Source of the DNA: Allantophomopsis cytisporea
Lineage: Eukaryota > Ascomycota > Leotiomycetes > Phacidiales > Phacidiaceae
NCBI GenBank assembly: GCA_024752435.1
Contig: CP103030.1
Location: forward strand, 372,001-436,000
Length of the DNA: 64,000 bases
Direction of reading: 5' to 3'
The notes under the pieces are model-generated. The model worked only from the letters and a program-made list of their open reading frames with translations, searched no databases and was not told the DNA's origin. Of this stretch, positions 22,409-34,400 are shown in pieces. The stretch's first letter is position 1. The number at the start of each line of letters is the position of its first letter. The translations under genes were made by a program, and so were the position numbers.

Positions 22409-25400
22409 TTACAAGTATCTAGGCTCGGATATCTCCTCGTAACACTGGATCTGATCTCCGACCTGGAAGTCCGTCCAGTCCTCGAAGCCTAAACCGCACT
22501 CAGTCCCCTTCCTCATCTCCTGTACATCCTTCTTGACATTCTTCAGTGAAGAAAGAAGACCTAGAATGTGTTAATACTGATCACACTAAGAACATTGATA
22601 ATGGAGGAATGACATACCATCGAAGATTTTCTCACCACCACGTAAAACCCTCACCTTACCAGCTCTAGTTATGAGTCCGTTGGTAACCTTGCAACCAGCT
22701 ACGGCCTTCACCTTCTTGCCCTTGACTGAAATCTCGAAGATCTGCGCAACGTCCGCCTCACCAGTGACCTTCTGGGTAATGATAGGTGATAACTTCTCGC
22801 TCAACTTCAATTTGACTTCATCGACTAGCCTGTAAATGACATTATTGTCAAGAATAGAGACCTTAGCCTTAGCGGCTAGAGAAGCGATGTTTGGATCGAC
22901 AGGTGTATTGAAGTTGATAAGATGACCCTCGGCAGCAGCAGCGTGTTGGATATCGAACTCACTAAGTTGACCAACCCCGGAGCGGAGAACCTTGAGCTGG
23001 ACTTCATTGTTACCAAGAACAGAGATGCTGTCGACGACGGCTTCGACAGAACCACTGACATCACCTTTGACGATGAAATAGACGACCTTTCTACCATCAA
23101 CTTCTTTAGGGGTTTCCGTTTCCTCCGATCCTGCCTCGATTTTGCCGGACGCGATGTCAGCTTCCCTTTTCTCGCGTTCGCGCTTCTCTTGCTCTATTTT
23201 GCGAGATTCGTTAATTGCCTCGACATCCGTAGCCATTTTATTTCTTTCCGCTGCCTCAAGTCTGTAATCTACCACACGTTTGGCCTTGGTCTCATCAGTA
23301 GCTTGTAGTACCTCGTCACCAGCAAGAGGCTGTTCTCTCCATCCATCGATTTCTACTGGCGTACCGGGGCTAGCCTCATCGATTTCGACACCGGCTTCAT
23401 TTCGAAGCGTTCTGATGCGTGCCCAAGTGCTACCAGCGACAATGACATCTCCAGGCCTCATAGTTCCTCTTCGCACAAGAACAGTAGCAACCTTACCCAT
23501 AGACTTGATACTAGCCTCAATGATCCAACCCTCGGCTGGACCGTCTGTCTCAGCTCGCATGTCCAGCATTTCTGACAATGTCACGGCTGCTTCCTCTAGA
23601 TCCTCCATACCCTGGCCGGTCTTGCCACTAACCTCGATGACCTGAGTGTCGCCGCCGTAGTCTTCAATTTCCACACCATGACGAGCAAGATCTTGTTTGG
23701 TTTTGTCAACGTTAGCCCCTTCCTTATCGATCTTATTGACTGCAACAATGATTGGAACCTTGGCTGATTTTGCATGGTTAATAGCTTCGATTGTCTGAGG
23801 CTTGACACCATCGTCTGCTGCGACAACCAGAATGACGATATCAGTAACATTGGCACCTCTCTGGCGCATACTTAAGAAAGCCGCGTGGCCTGGGGTATCC
23901 AAGAAAGTGATGACCTTTCCTGAAGGCATGGGCACAGAAAAGGCTCCAATGTGCTGCGTTATACCACCGTGCTCACCGGCTGCAACAGAAGATTTTCGCA
24001 GGTAGTCCAACAACGTGGTCTTTCCGTGATCGACGTGACCCATAATAGTAACGACAGGTGGCCTGGGTGGGAGGATCGATGGATTTTCGGGTGGAGGTCT
24101 AGCTTTCAGATCTTCTGACATGCCTCGATCGATAATGGGTTCAAAGTTGAATTCTTGAGCAATGAGACCAGCGTTTTCGGCATTCAGGACATGATCACCA
24201 GTCATTTCTTCGAACCCCAATTCCTCCATTTTTTCCATGAAAACGTTTATACGGATCTTGAGAGCCGATGCAAGATTTGAGACACTAATGAATTCAGGGA
24301 GAAGAATGGGTGGCGGCGCAGCCGCTCTTCTTTCTTCCTTCTCACGTTGTCTTTGTTTCTTCAACTCAGCGCGTCGTCTTTCCTGAGCGAAATAATCGTC
24401 TTCATCCTCCTCCTCCTCATGACTCGCAAATCGGTCTCTCCGCCGAGCCTTGTCCTTATCTTTACCCTTTAGTTTGGGCTTTTCATAACTTTTCTCCGCT
24501 GCGGAGCGCCCGCGAGGTCTAACTTCTTCCTCTTCAACATTTCTGGATTGTCTGGAGGCACGAACGGGAGGCTGCCAGCCATCTTGGACCGGAGGTCGCC
24601 ATCCATCTTGCTCAATTTGTGATTCGCGTGGTGTCTGAAGTGGAGTGAATCTTGCTGTTGGTCTATTCGAGCCTGTTGCATGGGCAGAGTTCTCTGATAA
24701 TTGCTCGTTACCCAGATCTCCTCCTCTCCAGTCAACCCACGTCTTAGAAGGGTTCTTGCTTCTAAGAGCACCCTCAGTGCCCCATTCACGAAGACTATTG
24801 GTTGGCCGCTCTCGTGTCGGCGGGTTATTTGTCTGGGAGCGTTGGTCGAAAATAGAGCGATTTAATGATACATATTGTCCGGATTTTGTTTGAGCTTCTC
24901 TCTGTGCACGATCTCGATCGAAACTGTTCGATTGCGAATTCGATCTTCGTACTGGATGCTCCGGTAGTCTTCTCAAATGGCCCCAGCCAGTTGACTGCTC
25001 AGACAAAGGCTGATTCGCATTCGACCGACCCCAATTAGGTTGAGAGTTCTTGCCTGTCATCTGCAAGATAGGTCTAGATCTTGTTTGGTATTCGGACTGT
25101 CGTTCGGAGTTTTTATCATTATATTCAGATGGAATCGGTCTTCCTGCTCTAGTAGCTTCTGGTCCAGGGCCCGAAGGAATGTTAACAGTTCTCTTTTGTT
25201 CCTCTTGTGACTTTTGTTTCAGTCTATCACGAATTGCCTGTTCTTCCGGTGAAAGTTCAACGGTAGTGGTGCCAGGTGTTGATGCTGCTGTGCCGAATGT
25301 AGGACGGCCAAAGCCTCCAGCCTGACCAAACTTGGGTGCGTTTCCGAAGGTTGGTTTTGCCCCCCATCCTCCAAATGTTGAAGCTGGAGCAGGAGTTGGG

Positions 25401-25627
25401 TTGTCATCGTCATTATCCGGTTTCAGCGCAGTTGCTTGCGCTCCGGAAGATGTTGGTCGTGATGATTGAAGAAATCGCCTCTGCGCATGTGATGGGCGGC
25501 GAACATTAACAAATCTATGCGAACAAAAAGCGCATAGAGATTGGCACTGTGGCTCCTGCTTCAATTAGATATCAGTATATAAGTAAGGACAGCGATCACA
25601 TACTCTCAACGCACGACGGCCTCTCAT
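22409..25627 (-). CDS. IFM1: Mitochondrial translation initiation factor IF-2
   Basis: GTPase that brings initiator tRNA to the mitochondrial ribosome. 1037 aa from three exons (25627-25604, 25555-22618, 22560-22409). The 8-codon first exon (MRGRRALR) adds a basic start fitting a mitochondrial targeting peptide. Residues about 40-450 are a low-complexity, charged, Gly/Pro/Arg-rich extension with a repeated QDGW(R/Q)PPV unit. The IF2_N motif then leads to the G domain: GHVDHGKT (about 514), the switch glycine loop DTPGHAAF, and NKIDK. IF2 domains 2-4 follow; the third exon supplies the true C-terminal end (DGLLSSLKNVKKDVQ to EISEPRYL). Core gene with a 214-base divergent promoter shared with the next gene. 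Confidence 0.95.
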
Positions 25628-25841
25628 GATGAAAAGGGAACAGAAAAGAAGAAATTGGAGGAGATTGGAAATGCAATGCTATTGAATGTCCTAGGAAAAT
25701 GTATGATCGCGGAGACGGCTACAGGGATTAGGGAGAAAGGTTGATCCGTGATAGCTAGCCTTACCCCGATACGTACATATTTATCAACTGCTATGATGTC
25801 CTCTCCTAATTAGTTTCTCCTAACATTGAGCATTCCTCACA
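25628..25841. promoter_or_regulatory. Short divergent promoter, IF-2 / conserved membrane protein
   Basis: Only 214 bases separate two head-to-head start codons, so it must serve both genes. Confidence 0.6.
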
Positions 25842-26927
25842 ATGGCTCCGAAATCGAAAAACAAGAAGGTTTTCTCCACAGGGATATCAAAAAAGAATCT
25901 CCAAACACCCAAACCAATATCTACGGATCCTCCATTGCCATTTCGTCGCGCTCCCACAAATCTAGAACCTTTTCTCTCTCACCTAGATACCAGCCATGTT
26001 TACATTACTCATGTCGATTCAACGGACCGCGAATTCAAACGCAAGATTTTCATGGTTCCGGTTGCTATGAATATTGCTTTGATAGCACTTTTTGTATGGA
26101 GAATATATGTCATTGGTCCTTATTACATGAAAATCTTCTTCACGATGCTCGGTATGAAGAATGAAACAAGTATGGATATCAGTGAAATGGATTCATGGAA
26201 TGAGGCTTGGTGGGAGATTGTTAAACGCTTTTCCAAATTCATCATCGACTTTCTCCTGTATATGTGGGTTTTCCCGTGGCCCAAGGATTTCTTCGCTGGC
26301 AACAGAAATGGCAGTCCTGTGTTGTGGAGGACCGCCGTCGGATTCAGGAATAAGGAGATCATCGTGCGAAGAAGTCGCAAATGGGACCAGGAAATTGGGG
26401 ATGTCGTACCAAAAGGAGCGGATGGCGAGGATGAGGGCAGCAAGACTTTTGGGTTGTATATTCGCCAAGCTGTGGCCCCATCGTATATGTACCAGAAGAC
26501 CGGCTACCTCATGATGAACAAGGAGTGGGATCTCGACTGGAAATTGATGGTCAAAGCAACCAAGCTTGTCGACGATAAGACCCTGACTCTTCACGACTTC
26601 AAAACTACGATTTTGGTGCATAGTCCAGATTTCGGGTGGGTCGTTGAGAGTGCCGACGCTACCGATGATATCAAGGAGGAGCAAGGAAGGAAGAAGATCA
26701 TGGCTTTCAAGGACAAGTTGACTGCCTTGGGCAAGGAGAATCTCTTTTTTAGGTGGATTGAGTTGGTCCAGTATGAGTCTGCGAAGCCTGAGGGCTTCGG
26801 ACCAGACAGACAAGCTGAGGTTATGAAGCAAGCAAAACAAATGTTCGAGGAACAAGGCGTGGATTTTGAAGCATTCTGGGCTGAGATTGGCGGCATGGAA
26901 GGTTTACCGGGCATGGACCAACTGTAA
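25842..26927 (+). CDS. Conserved fungal membrane protein, function unknown
   Basis: Single-exon gene of 361 aa. I do not recognise a named family. Residues 1-60 are basic and proline-rich (KSKNKKVFSTG at the start). A hydrophobic segment at about 68-105 (MVPVAMNIALIALFVW) and a second at about 130-148 (IIDFLLYMWVFPWPKDF) look like membrane helices. The remaining 210 residues are soluble and rich in W, K and D, with RRSRKWDQEIGDVVP and HSPDFGWVVESADAT. The tidy start after a strong upstream context, the single frame and the core-gene neighbourhood argue for a real, conserved gene. It converges on TSR3 with just over 110 bases between stops. Location in ER or another internal membrane is only a guess. 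Confidence 0.85.
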   Translation: MAPKSKNKKVFSTGISKKNLQTPKPISTDPPLPFRRAPTNLEPFLSHLDTSHVYITHVDSTDREFKRKIFMVPVAMNIALIALFVWRIYVIGPYYMKIFFTMLGMKNETSMDISEMDSWNEAWWEIVKRFSKFIIDFLLYMWVFPWPKDFFAGNRNGSPVLWRTAVGFRNKEIIVRRSRKWDQEIGDVVPKGADGEDEGSKTFGLYIRQAVAPSYMYQKTGYLMMNKEWDLDWKLMVKATKLVDDKTLTLHDFKTTILVHSPDFGWVVESADATDDIKEEQGRKKIMAFKDKLTALGKENLFFRWIELVQYESAKPEGFGPDRQAEVMKQAKQMFEEQGVDFEAFWAEIGGMEGLPGMDQL

Positions 26928-27039
26928 AGAAAATTTCAAAATTACGATACCCTGTACAAATATATGGTTTTCGAAGCAATGTCTACTTGTTATGTTTGAA
27001 TTTCTCCTATATGCAACGGATAATTAATTCATCATTAGA

Positions 27040-28215
27040 CTACCACTTTTTTGGAGCGCCAACAACAGTGCGGGAGAAAACAGCACTCGCAAGCGGCTCC
27101 GAGGTTCTCGATCTTTGTTTTGCCTGAATTCCTGTTTTGTCTGTAACAGGCGTTGCGTTAATGATATCGTCGAACTCGTCATCCTCGCCGTTATCAGAAT
27201 CTGCCTCAACCTCCGAATCCTCCTTCATATTTGTAGGTCTAGGGATCTTTTCTGGCGCTTTCTTATCCTGTGTCTCAACATTCTTGAAAGGTTTTGATGC
27301 AAGGACCTGTCGTCGTAATTCGGCCATCTGTGCTTCTTCATCTTCGGAATCATCCGAAATATCGAAGGGATCTTTGTTTTTCTTCTCCGCCTCTTCTCCA
27401 GGCTTCGGGTCCTTTTCGGGATTCTTGCCAAGATATATTCCATCTGCATTCTCATTATCCTCCTTATCACTACCCTCTTCACTATCATCGTCTTCTTCGT
27501 CTGAACTCTCCTGGACACGGTGGTTTGTGTTTCCAGTTGTCCACATATCATCTTCTCCATCAGCACCCTTATCTCTGCTTTCAGCATATTCCCTTTCCAG
27601 TCTCGCCATCCAGGCCTCCTCGGTCTTTTTCATGTCGGCCTCGTCTTTGCAAGCCATATATTTCTTGAGTAGTGAAGAGTTGATGTCCAAAAATGCTTGT
27701 CCATATGAGAAATGAGATAGCACTTCTTCTGCCCATTCTGGGTGCCCACAAATGTAAAATGCTGCCCCCAAAGCCTCCACGCAATTCAATCGCCATGGCT
27801 TTCCGTAGTTTACACTATTGGCGGCAACCAAGTATGGAAGTAATCTTTCACACTGTCCGCCAATCTTCGACCATGGCACCTCCTTCACACGAGCCCAAGA
27901 ACACTCAACGACGGCTGCACCGTATTGCTCCATGAGCTCTCTATCGGCCGGCGATATCGTTGACTTCGCATTGGGACTGATAATGACACCGGAATGCTTC
28001 TGACCAATGTGCAAATCGCGCATAAGGCCCAATTTCATCATCTTCTTACCAGAGCATCTCTTTGGGTCACAGTGTCCGAGATCCCAGCACGCAGCTTTGA
28101 ATTCGGGGCGGGCTCGTGGTGCTCCTTCGTCGTCATTTCGCGGTCCTCTCTGTCTGGGAGCATTTCCAAACTTCTTGCCTCGGGAAGAGAAGTTGTCCTT
28201 CTTATGTCGAACCAT
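27040..28215 (-). CDS. TSR3: 18S rRNA aminocarboxypropyltransferase Tsr3
   Basis: Uses S-adenosylmethionine to add the 3-amino-3-carboxypropyl group to the hypermodified pseudouridine of 18S rRNA, a late cytoplasmic step of small-subunit maturation. Single exon, 391 aa. The conserved core is residues about 38-215: WDLGHCDPKRCSGKKM, a stretch with SP.D and VVECSWARVKEVPW, RLLPYLVAANSVNYGKPWRL, NCVEALGAAF, and FSYGQAFLDINSSLLKKY. These are signature segments of the family. The C-terminal 170 residues are acidic, low-complexity and variable, as in other fungal Tsr3 proteins. Head-to-head with the GGA gene. Identity is very secure. Confidence 0.95.
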   Translation of the reverse strand: MVRHKKDNFSSRGKKFGNAPRQRGPRNDDEGAPRARPEFKAACWDLGHCDPKRCSGKKMMKLGLMRDLHIGQKHSGVIISPNAKSTISPADRELMEQYGAAVVECSWARVKEVPWSKIGGQCERLLPYLVAANSVNYGKPWRLNCVEALGAAFYICGHPEWAEEVLSHFSYGQAFLDINSSLLKKYMACKDEADMKKTEEAWMARLEREYAESRDKGADGEDDMWTTGNTNHRVQESSDEEDDDSEEGSDKEDNENADGIYLGKNPEKDPKPGEEAEKKNKDPFDISDDSEDEEAQMAELRRQVLASKPFKNVETQDKKAPEKIPRPTNMKEDSEVEADSDNGEDDEFDDIINATPVTDKTGIQAKQRSRTSEPLASAVFSRTVVGAPKKW

Positions 28216-28584
28216 ATTGAGGCTGTTGTGGCTGAGAAAGAAGTTCGTGGATTTTTCCGTGAATGGTGATTTTCAGTTGTGATCTCATAAATTATCGCCT
28301 GCGATAAGTCGCCGTCAGCGATTATGGTTAGGCTATCTTCCGTGCTTCCTTACTTTACCATACTCTACCCTTGCTCTACCGCCTCACGCCGCCCGAAGCA
28401 CCACCACCTTACAACTTAGCTACAGCCTGAGGTTGTCAGCTACCAAGACACTCATTCCACGTATTGGAAATTCTACCCATCACAGCCTTATTACTCCTTG
28501 CAAACTTATTCGTGAGCTCGTATAGACACTGCTTCAACCTTTACTCTTCAATTACTGCGCAAGACACTTGAAAGAAGTCGCACA
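28216..28584. promoter_or_regulatory. Divergent promoter TSR3 / GGA
   Basis: 369 bases between two start codons, with C- and T-rich runs (for example ctaccgcctcacgccgcc) typical of fungal core promoters. No further site identified. Confidence 0.5.
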
Positions 28585-30682
28585 ATGGAGGCGGCTTCAG
28601 CGCGAATGGCGGCCAGGGACCGCTTCAGTACAATGGGCGACCCTGGACCAACCCCTCTACAACGATATATTCAACAAGCCTGCAGTCCGGAAAACTTTGA
28701 ACCGAATCTGGCTTTGAACCTTGAAATTTCTGACTTGATTAACTCCAAGAAAGGTAATGCGCCGAGGGAGGCTGCTGTTGCGATTGTCAATTACATCAAC
28801 CATCGCAATCCCAACGTCTCCTTGTTAGCTCTCAATCTTCTCGATATTTGCGTCAAGAACTGTGGATACCCATTTCATCTACAGATCAGTACGAAAGAGT
28901 TCCTCAACGAACTTGTGCGCCGCTTTCCGGAAAGGCCACCTATCCGCCCAACACGAGTCCAACATAAGATTTTGGAAGCTATCGAGGAATGGCGGGGTAC
29001 CATTTGCCAGACCTCTCGGTACAAGGAGGATCTTGGATTTATTCGAGATATGCACCGACTACTAAGTTATAAGGGATATGTGTTTCCAGAAGTTAGGGTG
29101 GAGGATGCTGCCGTTCTCAATCCTAGCGATGTAGGTTACAACATCTGACAAAGCTTGGTGGTGCCTGCTGACAGTACATAGAATCTCAAATCGGCAGAGG
29201 AAATGGAAGAAGAAGAGAGAGCAGCTCAATCGGCGAAACTGCAAGAATTAATCAGACGTGGAGGACCAGAAGATCTCCAAGAGGCGAATCGTTTAATGAA
29301 AATAATGGCTGGATATGATACCCGACAGAAGACTGATTATAGAGCAAAGGCTGCGGAGGAGGTGGGCAGAGTACAACAAAAAGCGAGGTTATTAGAAGAA
29401 CGACTGGAAGACTTCAAGCCTGGAGACAAAATGACGGAAGGCGACGTCTACGAGGAATTGGCTTCTGCGCTACAAAGTGCCCAACCAAAGATTCAAAAGA
29501 TGTGCGAGGAGGAGTCGGATGATACTGAAGCTGTAGCCAAGTTATTGGAGATCAACGACAGCATACACAGAACTGTGGAAAGATACAAGCTGATGAAGAA
29601 AGGTGATGTGGAAGCTGCATCTAAGATTTCAAAAGGTACTTTGGGTACCAGCACTGGGGTTGGCAAGAATGCCGACAATGAGCTCTCTTTAATCGACTTT
29701 GGAGGTGAAGCAGAAACTAATGGAGGAAGCTCTTCTGCAGCACCGGCGGCTCAGACAGCTGGTGGACTCGAGGATGATCTTCTCGGCCTATCAATGGGGG
29801 GTGACTTTGGACAAGGAGGTGGCATTTCCCTTGGACTGGGCGGCCCTGGGCCGTCAATGATGTCTCCTATTACTCAAACAGGCCCATCTCCAAGTATGTC
29901 ACCGGCACCACCTCAGCAGCCTCAGGGACCACTTAAACCAGATTATTCTGCCTTCGCCGCATTTAGCTCCGCACCACCATCCCAGCACTCGACTCCACCC
30001 CCTTCTCTCTTCCAGCAACAACAAATAGCACCAAAGCCAGTTCAACTCGCACAACCAGCTTCAGACCCATTCGCCGCTTTCTCCACACCAGTTCGCCAAT
30101 CTACACCTCAGCAAGCCGCTTCAACCTCTACGACAGCGTCTCTCTTCGACTTTGCCCAGCCACAACAACCTCAACCCGCAGGGCCTGCAGCTCCTGCAGC
30201 TGCTGACGACGACGAATGGGCCTTCTCCTCCGCTTTGCCGGAGAGCAATGGACTTCCTTCATCACAGGATATCACTGTTAGCGACACTGCAGTCAACATC
30301 CTCCTTCATGCTACACGCACCTCGCCATCCGACCCCGTTATTTCGATAACCGTAAAGTTCTCCAGTAAAGTGCCTCAACCAATCACCGAGCTCGTCTTCC
30401 AAATTGCTGTGACAAAGGTATGCCGCTTTCCCATTTCCTACTGTTTTAATGAGAGAAAAGTACCAATACAAACTCCCATAGGGTTTCTCACTCCAAATGC
30501 AACCCCAAAGTAGCCGCAGTCTACCACCATTTGCCAACCAGGGCATCACGCAGCAGATCAGACTGAACGGCGTTGAGTATGGGAAGGGATCGAGTGTGAA
30601 GATGCGCTGGAAGGTATCGTACAAGGTGGGTGGAGAACTGAGGAACGAGATGGGCGAGATCTCGGCGTTAGGAATCGCATAG
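28585..30682 (+). CDS. GGA: GGA-type clathrin adaptor (VHS-GAT-GAE)
   Basis: Golgi-localised, Arf-binding monomeric adaptor that sorts cargo from trans-Golgi to endosomes. 660 aa from three exons (28585-29130, 29182-30417, 30482-30682). VHS domain about 22-170 (PLQRYIQQACSPENFEPNLA, LLALNLLDICVKNCGYPFH). GAT domain about 190-320, helical (EANRLMKIMAGYD, RLEDFKPGDKMTEGDVYEEL). The hinge about 330-530 is Gln/Pro/Ala-rich and carries LIDFGGE, a clathrin-box-like motif. The GAE ear about 545-660 ends with FSLQMQPQSSRSLPPFANQG and VKMRWKVSY. The final exon is required to complete the ear; reading through the second intron would end it early. Divergent from TSR3. Confidence 0.95.
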
Positions 30683-31498
30683 TCACTGAGCTTAGCGTAA
30701 GCTCCGAGAATTGTGTAAACACAGGATGTAGTAGAGCTTGGATCAATGTGGTGTGCAGGAGAAGATGATTAGGATTCGTGAGATCAGATTATGAGCTTGA
30801 GGATTATATGCCGTTGTATACCTTCTTGTTCTCCGATATTTCTGGTGCTAAGATCTTATGTGAGGGCCGGCTCAGTTGTGAGTTTTAGATAGTGAGATTT
30901 GGCTGTGCTGCCCGTTGGTGGTTGCACCTGAGCAGATGTCCCGTAGCATTCTTAGTTGATGATTGTTGTAAGGTTTCATGCAATGTTCTATATAGCATAG
31001 CATACCTTTGCATTTGAATGACTCCTTGCATACGATAACTCCAATCTGGTGACTGTTCCTTTTTGAAGTGTGGTAACATCGTAAGTTTCTTATCATCTAA
31101 CCAGATCAGATCAGATCACATTCAAACAATACTTTCAATCATAAGCAGTCACAAAATTTTGTAAAAGCATTGAATTGCTATTTTGTAAAAAAGCAAAGAC
31201 CACAAACTCCAGCCAGACCACAAATCAGTCAATCCTAGCACAATTCCGTAGCAGCCCTGTATCTGAGTCTCGTGAAATCCAGGCTGAAGAAAAGACGTGA
31301 TTCTTGTGAAAGCAAAGTATTGTGTGAAATGCAAAACAGGAGCACAAAGTGGAAAGAAATAAAAATAGTTATTGTGTCACGGCTTCTTTGATCGTAGGAT
31401 CAGGGAGACTGCCAAGACTTACCTGACTTCTTTAATCTTGCTGTCGCAATGAAGGAAGATCAGGGATACTGTCAAAGACAATAAGCTACAAGTGGATC
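30683..31498. other. Intergenic region, GGA / Argonaute 3' ends
   Basis: About 815 AT-rich bases between convergent genes. No gene seen. Confidence 0.5.
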
Positions 31499-34400
31499 TC
31501 AGATGTACCACATGCTGTACTTCATGGCATGCTTGACCGCAAGAGGGATGCGCTTATCCATACCAAATTCCAGGAGTGGACGAGCGTCGGCCTCCATAGA
31601 TGGCCTGGATTGAGCCTTGCCTCTAAGCTCAGGGTTGTGAGCATCCCGAGCGCGCTTCTGTTGGTCCTGCTCTGTGAACTTCTGGCCACCACGAGGACCA
31701 TCAGAGGTCGGATAAGACTCATGAGAGCGGGCACGACTAGCGGCTAGATGAGCATAGTAAACAGCTGGGTGAAGAGAAACCGGAGTCGTCGATCTCATGT
31801 ACTGGTAACACTGGTGGTAAATCATCTTTTGGAGATGGTCGACAGGAACTTTCATGTCATCGAGCAGAACATGATAATGAACTGGGCGAGCAGTTCCCTG
31901 GATGGCCGAGTGAGAGTTCAAGTAGAAGTCGTACTGAGTTGGATGGGTAACGTCACGCTCGACAACAGTACCTGGATGAGGATTGCCCTTAGCATCACCA
32001 GCTCCTGGCTCTGGGAACATGCGGATACGGTGGCGCTTGCTGCAAACTACTACAGTCATCTTGATCTGCATATGTGTTAGTCTGGCACTAGGATGGGGGT
32101 CTCAAATCAACTTACATCAGAATTGAATCTCTTCTTAATCAGAGCCTTGATATCTCCAACCTCCATCTGAAGAACTTGTTGATACTGGCCCTCAGAGACT
32201 CCATCACGGAAGTAGTAAATATGTACAGGTCCCTTTTTATGGGTTTCCGACCACCACTGTAACAACGGAATGAGCATGGTCTCCATGTTGTTAGTAGAAA
32301 TCATCTCACGACCGTAGCCATTGGTCTCGACTGCAGTGAGGTATCTAGCAGCATAAATATCGGCTGACATGCTAAGAGCAGCCATGGAGGCTTGTGGTGA
32401 GTTTGGAGTTGGGTGAGACACGTCTGCACCAAGAATGATGGTTGGACCCAGAGGAAAGAACTTAGCAAAGGGGGTTTTTGAATCTGGACCAGCGACGGCA
32501 GATGTAGTGCCACCCAGCTTTGCGTTCACCTTCATAAGGACGTTTGAGCAGTATTGTGGCTGTGCTTTAGCCACGTGTGCTACGTTCAATACCTGAGATA
32601 CAACACCGAAACGGCAGTCTGCACTCTTCTTGATGCGTTCGTACTTCGCCGAATGTCTTTCGCCCATCACGAAGAAGAGAATCTGAGGAAATTGTTTGTA
32701 TTTCTCTCCAACGCTCTTCCACAGCAATTCACAAACCACATCACCCGTAGCTGTTCTTGCTGGTCGAATGATGACAGGGTTTTTGTCGGCTACATTTCCA
32801 CCATGCTGAGCATACTGTTGAGTGAACACTTTCAAGAAGTTCTTGACGGTAGATTCATCAGTGCACTCTTCCATGATAGCAACACCCCAGCGTGCCAATG
32901 GTTCCTTGGGAGTTTTGAAGAACTTGTGGCCTCGAAGATCCCACTTGCCTCTTGTGCCTGGTGCAATCTTCGAGCTTGCAAACTTGATCTCAGGTGGAGG
33001 AAGAAGGCGAGCTTTGGTCTATTAATCATTAGAAACTTAATCGTGTTGTCGGGATGAAGAAACAAACATACCTTAGTCATCTCTGGGCTGATTTTAATTC
33101 CCATTCTACTAAGCTCAGTATCACGGGCCCAATCCAGCTTGCTGACCCCATGTGTGATAGCGGCCTTGCGGACACTAGGAATAGTGACAGCGAACTTAAT
33201 CATTGCCGCAGTCTGAACTGGGTTGGTCTTGAACATGTATCGCTGATTGTCTTCAACCTTGCAGACTTCCATAGGAAAGAGGCCGCCCTTGACCGATTGG
33301 ACGAGTGGAAGATAAGGGTGCACCAAAGTGATGTTGTATCGCTTTCGGAAATAATCATAGATTGAAATGGTCTCTTGAATCTTTGGTGGATTCATGTGTT
33401 TTGTGCCTGGTACCAGGATATTGAACTTTTTGGTCTTAGCGTTGAGATACTTTCCATCGGGGCCGATCTCCCAAAGAAACTTATCAAGAGTGTAGAGCTT
33501 TTCATCTAGAAAGCATTAGTCACGAGTTCTTCCAATGAAATGACTTCACATACTGCCCTGTTTGTTGCGATGGTTCACGCTGAATTTGATTCTGTGGAGC
33601 TTTCGGAGCTCTTTCCATGTATCCGAGAAAGTCAAAACATTTCCATTCATCTTTGGCTGGCAGTTTCGAGCAAAGATTTCGAACGAATCTATTGGTTGTT
33701 AGCAGATTTGTGGGGAAAGCATTTCGGAAAACTGACTGGTTCTGTTGTCAAGGTGCTTGGTGACATTACGTGCCATCAAGTGAAGCATAAGAGGGCTCCA
33801 GAACGTGCCATTTGCGACATCAACATTAACGGAAAGACCGGTACCATTGCCAGAATTCTGAGTAAGACGCATGGAGGCATAGACACCTTTCATGGCCTGG
33901 ATTGTATCATCAAGCAATCTCATTTCTGTGTTTGGAGTAAAGTATGAACGCTTGATCTGTATGAACTTCTTCGATGGAGTAATTCTCATAACGTGGTCGA
34001 GAAAGTCTAGATTTAATATTAGCATATGTGATATCAAGCGATATGAGCAAACGTACTGATAGCTTCCAGGATGGAATTGTCGAAGGGAATCGTGCCCTCT
34101 AGATAGGCATTGATGACAGCCATCTTAACTTCGGTAGTTCTACGCATGTGGAAGAAAGCCATGTTTGGAGGAACGCCTGGTCTTGGAGCTCGGCCTCTAA
34201 CTTGATCCATGTTGATCTGCTTCTTGATCTCTCCATGAGGAATCAAGCTATCGGACCATGCAATCTTGTCACCGTTCCAAAGCCAGAAGCTGCTTGTCTT
34301 TGCGAGCTCATTCTGAACAATGTTGCAATTCCATACTGCCTTGTAAAGACCGCGGTTTTCAATACCACCGTCGACATTGATCTTCGGTAGTGTGATTAGC

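Noticed and set aside
27137..27715. 192-codon plus-strand open frame, Ser-rich
   Set aside because: It is the antisense shadow of the acidic, low-complexity C-terminus of TSR3; poly-Ser arises from reversed Glu/Asp codons.
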